This document shows, in pieces, positions 11,158 through 23,030 of a stretch of 64,000 nt of DNA. The translations under genes and the position numbers were made by a program. Every line of letters begins with the position of its first letter. Within the stretch, counting starts at the first letter, position 1. A model generated the notes under the pieces. The model had not been told where the DNA came from. It did not search any database and was given only the letters and a program-made list of their open reading frames with translations. The DNA comes from Nissolia schottii (lineage: Eukaryota > Streptophyta > Magnoliopsida > Fabales > Fabaceae): NCBI GenBank assembly GCA_003254905.1, contig QANU01030793.1:7360-71359 (forward strand), given 5' to 3'.

Positions 11158-14100
11158 TGTAACACCCTAGCTAACTGCCTACGCTCGAGTCGTACGCAAT
11201 GCTCACTAGGTTGTCAATCACTTTGTAAGAATATTTATAGTCCTTTATTACTTTCGATAATACTAGGTTAAGGAAAAATATGGACCGTTTTAAAACTTTT
11301 CTGCTTGTTACTTATCCATAATGTATGAGCCACGTGAGAATCAAGATATATGGTACAAACGATAGAGCCTGTGCTTACTGCTTTTAATCATTCACGGTAT
11401 AAATATTTATATAAACAAGTACCTGGTCCATTACAGATAAATTACAACAAACACAGAGTATAATAATAATTTACATATACAAGTCATACTTGTCAAAATA
11501 CATAACAAAATGTCTATCTAGTGCCAAACTATACTATCTTGTCCTCGGGACCTTGGTTCTCTGGTCTTCGGCTTCCTGCGGGTACTGTTCCTCGTGCGGC
11601 CCCTTGTAGCCCTCGCCTGCTCCTTGAAGCATAAGCGAGTGGGGATGAGAACGTTTGTCCTTAGTGGGTCACCTTAGCGTATGGGTACTTCTTTAACTCA
11701 CTTATGAATCAGGCCGCTCAAGAGATCTCTATGTGTTCATGCATACTAACATCCTACTAATTATTATCTTCGTCTAGGGTCCTGAACAGCTTTATCTAAG
11801 TTACTAGGTGACTGGGGGATCTAGTCTTTCTTATCGAGGTTCTTGTGCTTATTAACTTCCTTCGCGTATATACATAAGCCGTCTTGAGCGTTCTCTTGAC
11901 GGTACTTACTTAATACATAGACTTACATACAATTATTTCTCATATACTTATGCATCACATATTCGTTCATCGCATATTCATTCATCACATATTCATTCAT
12001 CATATATTCATTCATTATATGTCTTATGCATGGGGGAAATTGGGATTCTTTTACGCTTCCGGGTGAACTTGAGCCCGGGGTCGCGTCCTTCTTGTTACAT
12101 TTAGTCCGCCACTCATGTAGTCATGGCCATATGACTACATCCACTTCTGTTCCCAGATTGATGACGACCAGGCTGCGCTTTCACTTGGGTGGTTGCGATT
12201 CACCAATGGGCTAACCATCCACCCTTTTGGGATGGCAGGGGTTGGTTCCCTTTTGACGCAACCAAGTGTGGACTCGTATATCATCATCATTATCATTATC
12301 ATTCGTTAGGTGTGACATCACCTTTATCATTTATCTTTTCCTGCTTTCTTTCTTTCTCTTCATTTCATTAACATCATTGACCAATCTACCCTTTTGGGAC
12401 TGGTGAGGGGTTTGTCCATAGACGTGCCAAGAGAGGGATTTCCTATCATATAACTACATGCTTATTCCCTAACGTTCAATTATAATCTTTAGGCATTAAG
12501 TGATTAACCGCTAGTTCTCTAAGGTTGCCCTAACACTTAGATGACAACCATGTCCTCATGATGCATTGTATCATACACATCCTACATGCAATGTTTCACA
12601 TACATCATACATCAGTCAAATCAATAGTTGTTGGAAACTATGGGCCCAAGATAGTTTTCGTAAACATTTATTTCCTAGTTTAGGTTAGCTCGGTGAACTA
12701 GAGTTCCCTGGGTTACTTAATACCCTCGGGAATTCCCGGTTCACTTCGTCACTCCTGTCCAGGTCTCCAGGTTTTCAAGTCGCTCAGCGTCCCTGTGGGT
12801 CTGCTCAACGGTCCCTGAAACCATCCACATCATATACTTCGTTTTAAAACCATTTTTCAAATCAGCTTTCAGGCCGCTCAGCGGACCCTTTTGCAGCTCA
12901 GCGTCCCTAAAGCTCGCAAGTTCATAAACATTTCTACATTTGCTAAGTCCCAGCCCGAGGCCGCTCAGCGGTTCATAATACCGCTCAGCGCCCTGGGCGC
13001 AACTTGAGCCTCCTACTTTCCTTTCTTGCTTTCCCTTGCCTCTTTGCTTATGCTCACTTCTTGGGGTTCTTCCACAAGTTCCATCAACCATTATACATCA
13101 TACCTAAGCTTACAAAACATTCAAATCCTCTATGTACCCTAAGCCTAGCATATCTAACATATTGCACATCAGTTCACAGAATTGCACAGAAACACATCCA
13201 AGCAAACATAAGCCACCAAGGGATGAGCAAGCCAAGTTTTCCCAACTTATTGGAGGGTTAGAGAAGGTTGGAGATGGTTGAAGAGATGCAGGTTCCCTAG
13301 GTGTGTAGCCTCCTGAACCAGTCTCCTGATTTCAGCAGCATTCTGGCAGAGTGCCTGAACCGAACGATTTTTGGGCAGAGTTTTGGGAAGGATGAGAATA
13401 TGTGAAAATGAAGTGAAAAGAGGGCTATTTATAGAGGGGGAGACCGTGAGGTTAGGGGCATTTTGGTCCACCAATTTTTTGCCAAAAATTACCATTATGC
13501 CATTTCTAATTTAATTAACTAATTAATTAATTAGGTTAGATAAATAAGGGGTCACATCAATGAATAGTAACCCTTATTTTAATAATTTTCCTAAAAAATT
13601 TGGTGTCATCACGTGGGGAAATCAGATTTGGGTACCTCCCGGTCCCGTTTTGCTCGTGTTTGGTCGCTCGTAGTCCCGGTGCATCGCGCACGGTCGTCCA
13701 AAAAATATTCCGAGCATACCACCGCGATCCCGTAATTTCCCTTGACACAGAATTGAGGTCAACTCAAGGCTCTCGTGAATTTTTCTCTGGAAGAGTATTC
13801 TTCACAGATACCTTTGATACGTCGTTAAGCTCCCGTGACTGCAAACAACTGTTCCGCTTGTGTTTCTGCGATCGTCTGTTCTCGCATATTCTCCCTAATG
13901 AGGTTTTGGGCTAATCTAAGGTATTTAAAACTTTTTCCTGGTGCCAATTAGGTTTCCAGCGACTTGGGACTCTCTGTTAGATTCTACTGGCTAAACGGAG
14001 TTGTCCTAATGTCTGCGGAATCGTCCAAAACTAAGCAGAACTCCGTTTAACAGACAGTTTAATCTCATCATCTAATTCTAAGGGTCAGTAGGAATCATTT

Positions 14101-14229
14101 GAGTGTCATCAGAATTTGTCAAAACCAAACAGAACAATTCCTACAGACTTCAAAATATTGACTCATACCAAGGGTTTTATGAACAGTTATTCGGGAAAAT
14201 TCTCACTAAGAAAAGAGTGGGATGTTACA
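11158..14229. mobile_element. 3,072-bp LTR-like insertion (probable solo LTR), copy 1
   Basis: The element begins TGTAACACCCTAG and ends GGGATGTTACA, giving TG...CA ends with an imperfect inverted repeat. It is flanked by CAGTG (11153-11157) and TAGTG (14230-14234), a 5-bp target duplication with one mismatch. Removing it restores the PRMT5-A exon. It has no gag or pol similarity. It contains a tandem TATTCATTCATCA-type tract (about 11960-12020) and repeated GCTCAGCG motifs (about 12780-12990). A related element in reverse orientation is at 49036-52102. The lack of coding content and the ends suggest a solo LTR. Long TGTAACACCC LTRs are known in Tekay/Del chromoviruses, but that assignment is inference. 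Confidence 0.85.
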
Positions 14230-15528
14230 TAGTGTCATTAGGTATCACAAAATGCAACTTTGTATACCGCTGGTTGCTTTCTCTATCAACGTGTTTTGGA
14301 TGAGTAAAGGTGAAAACCTAAGCAAATAGATCATAACCAAACAAATTAAACGTAAATAAACTACCTAATCTTACCCTTCTGAGGCGGAAAAGTAAGTCCT
14401 CCAATTAAATATGATCAAAACTATTAAGCAAAACATGAAGCTCAACAACAAGAATGACAGAAAAGCAAGGAAAGCAAACTGAATGAGAAGGTACTAACTG
14501 GCTGACACGGTGCAAGCCGGGCTATTCTGTGCATTTTCACAACACAAGCAGTTTCAAAATTTGAAATATCTTCACGTGACATAACCTGAAATATATGCAC
14601 AAGCAAGTACAATATTGAAGCACTAAATTTCGGTAAATTTGCCAGGGGAGTACAAGAGACATACATCATTATATAACTTCGACGTTGTCACTGGTTGGAG
14701 GAAATTTGTGTACCTGAAACCAGTAATTAAAAACAAACTAAAACAATAAAGAAAGATATCGAAAGTTAAAGTACATGGATTCATTAACGATGAATGTTCA
14801 GCTGGCTGACCACCAATATCTATAAATTCCATCTATTCTAGTTACATGAAGCAGTGACTCCTATATAACACTCAATTTTTGGCAACAAATAGAAGTGAAA
14901 CTACATGGCAAAAATCTATGCTCCTGATGCTATCTCTAGCCAAAGATGATGAAGGTAAATTTATTGCCAATTTCTATATTTCGAAAAATTCATTGAAGTG
15001 CAATATTTTACAAAAATAAATAAATAAAAGAAAGAAAAAGAAAACCAAGGATGCTTAATATTTCAATCGTTCCTCCAGTTTCCCTAGGTAAGTGCAGCTG
15101 TGTGAAAAATAAAGGAATTTTTAAAATGCTTAGATAAAATAATCCCCAAATGCTTCACTGAGCAAAATATGCAGAAATTCCTATGCAGTCTCTGCTAGTT
15201 TCTCTCTCAAACATGTAACCCAAACGTACAACCTTTCATTATATCCAGTCGTCAAATGTATGTATGATTGCATATATTTAAATATTACATGTGTTACCCT
15301 TGATTAAGAAAATAATATTATGTTCACATCAAAAGGAATATATAATAATATTAATAATAATAATAACCAAGAGGAAGGTCAACAAAAAAAAAAATGTTAC
15401 CTGTTGTTATGATAATCATATTTGATATAGTCCTTATTGCTTGAATTTTATATTTTCATGTCTTATTTTAAATACTCATTCTATCATAAATATTGTCACA
15501 TTACCATTATGTTATACATTACCATTAT

Positions 15529-15581
15529 GTTAGTATCTTCATTTAGGAAGAAGAAAATCCTTCCTAAATGAAGATACTAAC
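15529..15581. repeat. Perfect 22-bp inverted repeat with 9-nt loop
   Basis: Arm 15529-15550 (ATCTTCATTTAGGAAG at its core) is the exact reverse complement of 15560-15581. The spacer is AAGAAAATC. Just upstream, at about 15499-15532, ACATTACCATTATGTTA-like text is repeated in tandem. No gene or terminator role is evident. Confidence 0.85.
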
Positions 15582-18267
15582 CAAAGAAAAGGAGACCCAA
15601 TCTATAATGCAGTGTTCAGAAATACACAGTCCATAAAAGAACAAGAGGGAGATCTAACCTGCCTTGAGGGCGTCCTGTCAGAAAAGAGTATTCAACAAGT
15701 TAGCAACATGTATGGACAATGAACGCACAAAGCGAGCATATATACTCGTACATGACATTAAGCATATAGGCATCCACATTAGACATAACACATCAACCAT
15801 ACATGCATATGCATCAAACATACATGCATACACGCTTATCATGACATAAGAGATTCTCCTCAAATGATCATGCTTGAAGCAAGTGGAATGGTAAAAAATT
15901 ATGTTATGGAATACAAGTTCAAGAGGTCACATGTTCAACAAGAAGGCTCACAGGTTTGCAAAGAACATTTCGTGCAAGGTGATACGCCTAAGACCCACAA
16001 GCAAAGGGGGCTAAATGGAGCTTTCACCTCCTCAATCAACAAACTAGCACAATCAAATTAGTTTGAAATCTTAAACTATCTTTAAGAAGCGATCCTTATA
16101 AGAATAACAACGCAAATAGACCAAGCAAGCCGTATTCATGACCACCAAACACCTCAAACTCATGTTGCCTGCTTCATGGGCAAGACGCCCTAAAGGAAAG
16201 TTTCTAATTATGCCTTCTTGTCATTTACGTTTAGCTTCATAATGATAAATATTGTACCTCTATTAACAAGTTGTATGCAATAAAAGTACAGGTTGTTCAA
16301 GAACAAGTAGAGCAAAAAAGAGACAAGACACCTTTGCAAGGGTCCTTTAGTGTTTTGCACATGAAGAATGTCACACGTCATCTTCCATGTGCAAGGGGGC
16401 TTATGATGCGGACTCATTTGTAATATCTAAGTAAGAACACTTTTAAGAGAATTAATAATAACAACACTTGTTCTTAATGTGGACATCAAGGGAGGAGCAT
16501 AGGATGGTGCTTTGCACACGCCCTTGCTGAACCCGCACAAGGGACAAGAGGGGAACTATGAGAAGGTATGGATTGGAGGACTTTGATTCCTATCTTCATA
16601 TTCCTAGATGTCAAGGGAACTAACTCAAGACCCTTTGGTCAATACTTGAGCTTAGAATTGCTATCTTGGAAGATGCCCTCTCTTACAGTCAGCTGGCATC
16701 AGAATTCAGAACACAGAAAAGAGGGCTTCCTCTAAGTCTACCTAACCTAACCTCACAACTAGCCTAAAACCCTTCCCTTGTACCCTTTTAGGACCTACAT
16801 ATGATAAGCTAAAGTTAGAGAGAGCAGAAAACAGTTTTTGTTTTTATCTTAAAAAAGTCTTGATAGTGACATTACTATGGGCATTTTGTCCTCGTGTTCA
16901 TTTTAATTTTGAGCACCTCTTAATAAAAGGGAGGAAGAGAACACAAAACAACCAGAAAGAAAAGACGTGAAGAAACACCATAGTACCATACATACAGCCC
17001 ATAACACACAAGCTCCACATTTGAAAGCCCTAGAGAAAACCCAAAACCAGAGGGCGTCTTCGAGAAGGGCATCTTCGAGAAAGGCAGTTCTAAACCAAGG
17101 CAAGAGTCATCCACATGGGGGCTTTGATTGAGGGGTAGAAATCGTTCACTCTCCAATAATTCATCCCTTCATAGTATCCCATCCTACTCACCATTACTCA
17201 CAAACTTCATACTAAGCTAACGAACCCAAAATCTCACTCATTCAATCATTTATGCATTTAAACCAAGTTTAAACTAAACGATTTAAATCATTTACTAAAA
17301 TATTTTCAAATACGAAGGATTTTGTCCGATATATATGGCGTGTTCAGTGTTTAAGAGGTTCTTGTGTTGAATTCCATGCGGCAATATTCAATTACCCAAT
17401 CATAGAGCAATAATGCATCCAAATTTAGTTTATTTGTTTGTTTGTTTTATGAGCTCGGGATTCTAGAAAACCATTACAATCTATCAGTTTACACCCCCCA
17501 AAAAAAAGGTTTTACTTTGGCATCAGCCACTTTGGATTTCCTGCTTGTTTTACAGGTTTTACCATAACCACATTGATTCTGATTCTGGTGTTCGTACACA
17601 AGCATGTTGTTGTTGGAGCTAGTGGCCTTCACACATAGCGAGCTGTGTTGTGTACTCATGTCAACTCACCATATTCACCGATAAAAGAGGTCTCAATAAA
17701 ATGTAACGGTAGATAGAATTAGTGCAAAATGAATTACATTTCTCTACATGAGCAGTATATACCTTTTAATATTATCAAGAGAATAATTTTAATTTCTTTT
17801 TATTCCTTTGAATTTAAAGATTATTTTGGGATAAACTCCCAATTTAGTTCCTTCGACACGTTCATTTTTTCCATATCATCCTTTATTAAAAAAATTTCAA
17901 CTTTTGCAACAAGTATGAATCAAACTCAACGCATCTCGACAAACAACTTTGTCATTAAACTGTTAACATTGTTGAAATATAATGTTGCAACTATTATAAT
18001 GACTATAAAAATTTAACTTCTACCACTTACAAGAGTTAAACTTAGTACATCAAGTTAAACAAGCAAACACTATTACTATTAAGTTGCTAATAATTTTATG
18101 CTATTTTGTTGCAATCATTATATATTTTATACCTAAACTATATTAACAATAAGTTAAAAAATCAAAGAAACTAAGTTGGAGGTTTATCCATTATTTTGCA
18201 TGCTAATAAATTACACCTCTCTTGACCTTGTGTCTAGTAAATTGTGGTAGTGAAACAAATATTTATT

Positions 18268-18480
18268 AGTGTTAGAATATATTATAATATTTTAAATTTA
18301 TTCTGAGTTTAATTTAAATTTATTTAATTTGATTTAGTCATTATTTTCTTATTATATTTGTGACCTATAAATAGAGGTTCATCTCATTGTACACTCAACA
18401 ATTTTTAATTAATATATTTCACATATTATCTTCTCTATAATTCTCTCACCACTTTCCGTTATCTATGTTTTCACAGTTAA
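18268..18480 (+). mobile_element. Possible copia LTR fragment
   Basis: A GTTAGAATATATT-like start, a CCTATAAATAGAGG TATA region and a following CATTGTACACTC segment resemble the promoter part of a copia LTR. No partner LTR or flanking duplication was found, so the call is tentative. Confidence 0.3.
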
Positions 18481-19040
18481 AAGTGGTTTCATTTCTTTTT
18501 TTTTTAAGGAAAAAAAGAGTATTAACACTCCCAAATTAATGCACAAACCAAGTCATCATACAGTAGTCATCATACAAGTACCAAGTTTATAAAGGTTGAC
18601 AACACATACATCTCAAAAAACTACAAACGAAATAATTAAACAAGTGATGCATGACAGCATAAACCTCAGCTACTGCTACCAGTCCTTTTTGCCATCAGCA
18701 ATCTTTCATTCCCTGCTATTCTTCACTTTCCATACATCAACAGATTCATCCAAGGAAATGTTTCATCTCATCGTCATCGTTCGTTATGCTTCTTTGACAG
18801 TATCAAAACTTCTCTTTGATAATAAGGTACCTATACATCACAATTAAACACCATAGGCACAAATTCCCCACACAGGCCCATCATAGTTGTGAAAATTCAT
18901 GGTATCAAGGAGAGAATGAACAAGATAGAAACTGAATTTACTCAAATGTAATTAAATTAATGAGAAAAAGTAAAGTAATACAAGAGATGACAAAGCCTTA
19001 TATAGGCAAAGCTAGTAAATAGTCCTATGTTACAACCTCC

Positions 19041-21880
19041 ATGGCAGTTGCCACCGAGGTACAAGAGAACGAGGAGCTATCAGCAGAAGCAACACAATGT
19101 CTGCAGCAATTTGAGGACTTGTTCCAGACTCCAGTGGGACTACCACCCAAACGCGAAAAGGACCACGCCATCATCTTGAAGGAAAGGTCAGAAATCCCTC
19201 GTATCCGACCCTATAGATATCCACACTACCAGAAAACCGAGATTGAGAAAATTGTGGAAGAGATGCTGAAATCTGGTATCATACGACCAAGCACTAGTCC
19301 ATTTGAGAGTCCGGTGATACTAGTTAAAAAGAAAGATGGAGGCTGGCGGTTTTGTGTGGATTATCGAGCATTGAATCGAGAAACCATAGCCGATAAATTT
19401 CCAATTCCTATGATTGATGAGCTGTTGGACGAATTAGGGAATGTCAGGATATTCACTAAGCTGGACCTCAAGTCGGGCTATCACCAAATAAGGATGAGAG
19501 AAGAGGACATCCACAAAACAACCTTCCGAACCCATTAAGGGCACTACGAGTTCCTGGTAATGCCTTTCGATCTCACTAATGCTCCTTCCACTTTCCAGGC
19601 ACTTATGAATTAGTTATTGAGGCCTTTCTTGAGGAAATTCGTCTTGGTCTTCTTTGAAGACATACTTATTTATAGATGGAGTTTGGAAGAACACTAGAGA
19701 CATCTACAGCTGGTTTTAGAGGTCCTTCAACACCACCAACTCTATCTCAACAAGAAGAAATGCAGGTTCACCCAAGAACTTATTGAATACTTGGGTCATA
19801 TTATATCCAAAGATGGAGTAGCAACAGACCCCAAGAAGATCCAAGACATGGTGGATTGGCCAACCCCTAAGGACCTCAAGGGGTTGAGAGGATTCCTTGG
19901 ATTAACAGGGTACTATCGGCATTTCGTGAAAAACTACGGAAGAATAGCTTGGCCCCTTACACAACTGCTGAAGAAGGATCAATTCAAGTAAAGCAACGAG
20001 ACATAAGCATCTTTTGAAGCACTCAAGACTGCCATGGTGACAGTCCCAGTACTCGATGTCCCCTCTTTTTCCAAACCCTTCGCCATAGAAACAGATGCTT
20101 CAGGGAAAGGAATAAGAGCAATCTTATTACAGGAAGGCAGGCCGGTAGCTTACATGAGCCAGAAGATTTCTGAGTGAGCTCAAGCCAAGTCTATTTATGA
20201 AAGGGGACTGATGGCTATGGTGTTAGCCATTCAGAAATGGAGGCATTACCTTTTAGGCCAACAATTCATTGTCTATACGGACCAAAAGAGCCTTAAATTC
20301 CTTCTTGATCAAAGGATTAGAGGCGAGGAACAACAGAAGTGGATGACCAAGCTGCTTGGTTTGATTTTGAAATTAAGTACAAGGTGGGAAAAGACAACCG
20401 AGTAGTAGGTACCCTTTCCAGAAAATTCCAATTTGCCCCCGTGTCTATGATTTCAGCTGTAGAGTGGGACAGCCTAGAGTGAGGTTCAGCTTGACCCTAA
20501 ACTCAAGGGTATCATGCAGGATCTGATATCAGGAAGGGATGTTCCAACTGGGTATACTTTAAAGAATGAAAAGCTCCTGCATCAGGGCTGATTGGTAATT
20601 CCAAAGTATTCAAAGTTGATTCCCAAAATACTACGGAAATTCCATGATACTAAGTTGGGAGGGCACTCTAGGTTCTTCCGAACTTATAAAAGAATATCGG
20701 AAGTCTTATATTGGGAAGGGATGAAGAAGGTTATCATGGAATACGTGAGACAATGTGAAGTCTGCCAGAGGAGCAAACACTCCACCTTAAACCCCAGCAG
20801 GGCTGTTACAACCCCTTCCTATTCTGACAAATGTCTTGTCAAAAATAGCTATGGACTTCATTAGTGGATTACCAAAAGCACAAGTGAGAGACACCATCTT
20901 TGTCATGGTGGATAGGATGACGAAGTATGCTCATTTCTTCCCTTTATCTCACCCTTATTCCGCAAAAGAAGTAGCATAGCTATTTGTGAAAAAAGTGGTG
21001 AGACTTCATGGGTTTCCTACTTCCATCGTGTCAGACCGTGACCAGCTATTTATGAGTGTTTTTTGGTCAGAAATTTTCAAGGCAGCAGGTACAGCATTGA
21101 AAATGAGCTCCGCCCATCATCCTCAAACAGATGGGCAAAGCGAGGCGATTAATAAATGTGTGGAAACTTATCTTCGGTGCTTCACTAGATCCAAACCAAA
21201 GCAATGGCCTCGCTGGTTGAGTTGGGCAGAGTATTGGTATAACACCAATTACCACAGTTCAATCAAAATGACCCCTTTCAAGGCACTGTACGGAAGGGAA
21301 CCACCGGTTCTATAAGAGGAAGTAGTGAAGTTGCGGTTGAAGAAGTCAAAAATCTCATGGAGGAAAGGAACCAGATGTTGGACAAACTACAATTCCAACT
21401 TGCCAGGGCCCAGAACCGCATGAAGACATATGCGGACAAGTAACCTTTGAGCTAGGAGAACAGGTGTACCTCAAACTGCAGCCTTATCGAATGAAGACTT
21501 TGGCAAAACGAGTTAATCAAAAACTGAGTGCGAGGTTCTATGGACCATTTTAGATTCTTGAGAAGATTGGACAGGTGGCCTATAAACTACAACTACCGAA
21601 AGGAGCTCGGGTACATCCAACCTTCCATGTTTCTCTGCTGAAGAAATGTGTCACGCCCACTAGTCAGGTTCAGCCTCTTTCCTCAGCCCTTACAAAAGAC
21701 TACGAATTACACGTTGAGCCTTAAGAAATCATTGTGGTTCGGAAGAATGGAGCGGGACAACTAGAAGTGTTGATAAAATGGAAGGACTTTCTAGAATTCG
21801 AAAATTCATGGGAAACAGGGGCTGAGATTCAAGAGGCCTTTCCTTCCTTTCACCTTGAGGACAAGGTGACACTTCAAGAG
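19041..21880 (+). pseudogene. Chromovirus pol remnant: RT, RNase H, integrase, chromodomain
   Basis: The order is typical of Ty3/gypsy. Reverse transcriptase spans 19041 to about 19990, with [18 protein letters not shown] and an active-site region read as FFEDILIY, where the family usually has FXDDILIYS. RNase H spans about 20030-20405 (AIETDASGKGI, VYTDQKSLKFLL). The integrase zinc-binding module is at 20592-20864 (CEVCQRSK). The integrase core is at 20840-21315 ([27 protein letters not shown]). A C-terminal chromodomain is at 21734-21880 (EVLIKWKDF, ENSWET), which defines a chromovirus. Stops interrupt it at about 19537, 19611, 19989, 20176 and elsewhere, so it cannot encode a polyprotein. 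Confidence 0.9.
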
Positions 21881-21888
21881 GAGGGTAC

Positions 21889-22448
21889 TGTTACAAACCC
21901 TACAGTTGGTGGTGCTGAATCAGCAGAACCAACAACCAAAAAGGGGCAGAAAATAATTCTGTTACCCTATCATTACTCCAGAAAAAAAAAATAGAAAAGG
22001 AAAGGCGGAACTGCAGGGAAGGAATCAGCCAGCGAAATAATGGAAGAAATACAGGGGAGAAAATAGTTGCAACAAATCAACTGCAGCAAGAAATGGAAGG
22101 CAGTTAAAATGAGAAATCTTAGGAAGGAAAGATTATTATTAGGAGGAAAAAAAACCGTTTAAATAAAATTAGGAAAAAATAAGGCTGAATTTCTTGACTT
22201 TCTCTGAATTTTAATTATAAATTCAGATCATGGGGGAAGGGAAAAGGAGGCAGAACTTAAGTAAGACTAGGAAGGCTAAAGGTCCCTTAATTCCCAGGAT
22301 TATTTTCAGAATTCTCTTATTCTGTTTTCACTGTTTTTTATCTCTCATTGTAATGTTCTGCAACTAATATTCCCCATTGGAATATTAGTATAATAAACAA
22401 ACACAGAGGTTATACAGCAGTTTTTTTCTCTTGGTACTAGTTGTTACA
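21889..22448 (+). repeat. 3' LTR of the chromovirus
   Basis: It starts TGTTACAAACC just after a purine-rich AAGAGGAGGGTAC tract and ends TTGTTACA. The length is 560 bp. The matching 5' LTR is reduced to about ten bases at 19028. Confidence 0.75.
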
Positions 22449-22825
22449 TCCTAACTAACTATTACAATAATACCTCTAACAGCCCCTTGCAAGGTGGAGC
22501 ATGCGTAGATTAGCATGTCTAGCTTGGAATGAAAGTAAAATACAACTAAAATGAGAAAATACAATGAAATAAGTCGTAATCAGTGACATACAAAGAAAAT
22601 ATAGAAAGCTAAAACATTGTTGATGGCTGAAGTTCATAGCTCTACATCTGTCGTCTTCACGACCTTCATCCCAATCAAATGAAGAATCTGAAGTGAGTCG
22701 ACTTGCCGATATGCGATATACACAACGGTCAAGAGTCTCTCCTCAACGGGCTCTATGGCCTCCAATATCATGAAGTCTCAACTTGGGAACAATCATAAAA
22801 TGCCTATATAAGCAAACGCTTAACC

Positions 22826-23030
22826 ACTACTCAGCAGAAGCAAAGCAAACAATCCCAACATGGGAGCGAAAATCAAAAGCTTAACCACCATTCAGTAGAA
22901 GCAAAGAGTCCCAATATGGGAACAATATGAAGCTTAACCACCTTAAACGATAAGGCAGAAGCGAATACAAAGCTTAACCATCAACTGCAGAAGCTAAAAT
23001 TTGTCACTTAACCACCCAAGACAGAAGCAA
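22826..23030. repeat. Degenerate minisatellite in the short-LTR element
   Basis: About five units of roughly 45-70 bp each contain GCTTAACCACC followed by CAGAAGC. Some also contain TCCCAAYATGGGA. The units are imperfect and vary in length. Confidence 0.7.

Larger units (their letters stand above)
9772..14713 (-). pseudogene. PRMT5: PRMT5-like arginine methyltransferase, copy A (3' half, exon split by insertion)
   Basis: This is the C-terminal beta-barrel region of a second PRMT5 homologue. Minus-strand exons are 14713-14665 (FLQPVTTSKLYND), 14585-14499 (VVKMHRIARLAPCQP), 14317-14230 continuing at 11152-11135 (FTFTHPKHVDRESNQRYTKL), 10831-10744 ([11 protein letters not shown]), 10050-9957 (FPIFFPLRTPICVD) and 9855-9772 (WYEWCVSSPSP, ending at TAG). 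All have GT/AG borders, and the phases (49, 87, 106, 88, 94, 84 nt) join without a frameshift. The only break is the 3,072-bp element at 11158-14229 inside the third exon. Exons for the catalytic Rossmann half were not found between 14.7 and 19 kb. The final residues read RVSL where the family usually has WVGL. Homology is secure; it is probably non-functional. Confidence 0.87.
14714..18889. other. Intergenic DNA with no recognised gene
   Basis: No conserved protein was recognised on either strand. Short open frames at 15.66-16.06 kb and 16.9-17.16 kb show no family motif. There is an ATA/ATAA microsatellite near 15341-15367 and an A/T-rich dispersed-repeat copy at about 17830-18180. The missing upstream exons of PRMT5-A were looked for here without success. 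Confidence 0.6.
19028..22448 (+). mobile_element. Ty3/gypsy chromovirus, internally deleted
   Basis: The element is bounded by perfect 5-bp duplications TCCTA at 19023-19027 and 22449-22453. It starts TGTTACAACC and ends GTTGTTACA. The 560-bp 3' LTR (21889-22448) starts TGTTACAAACC. The left end keeps only about ten LTR-like bases before running straight into the reverse-transcriptase region. Most of the 5' LTR, gag and protease are therefore missing, although the insertion borders survive. It lies inside the 3' LTR of the short-LTR element and is younger than it. Confidence 0.85.

Noticed and set aside
12026-13914. Open frames of 60-116 aa inside the 3-kb element
   Set aside because: No domain is visible and none is conserved in the second copy at 49036-52102; they are treated as non-coding LTR sequence.
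15664-15863. Paired sense and antisense open frames of 61 aa
   Set aside because: They read through a CATACATGCATA-rich low-complexity tract; no coding signal.
14714-18889. Search for the missing methyltransferase core exons of PRMT5-A
   Set aside because: No segment matched the S-adenosylmethionine-binding GAGRG region or the SELLGSFGDNE region on either strand, so no exon is claimed.
22826-23030. Repeat-spacer look of the GCTTAACCACC tract, as if a CRISPR array
   Set aside because: Units are degenerate and unevenly spaced, and the context is a plant retroelement.
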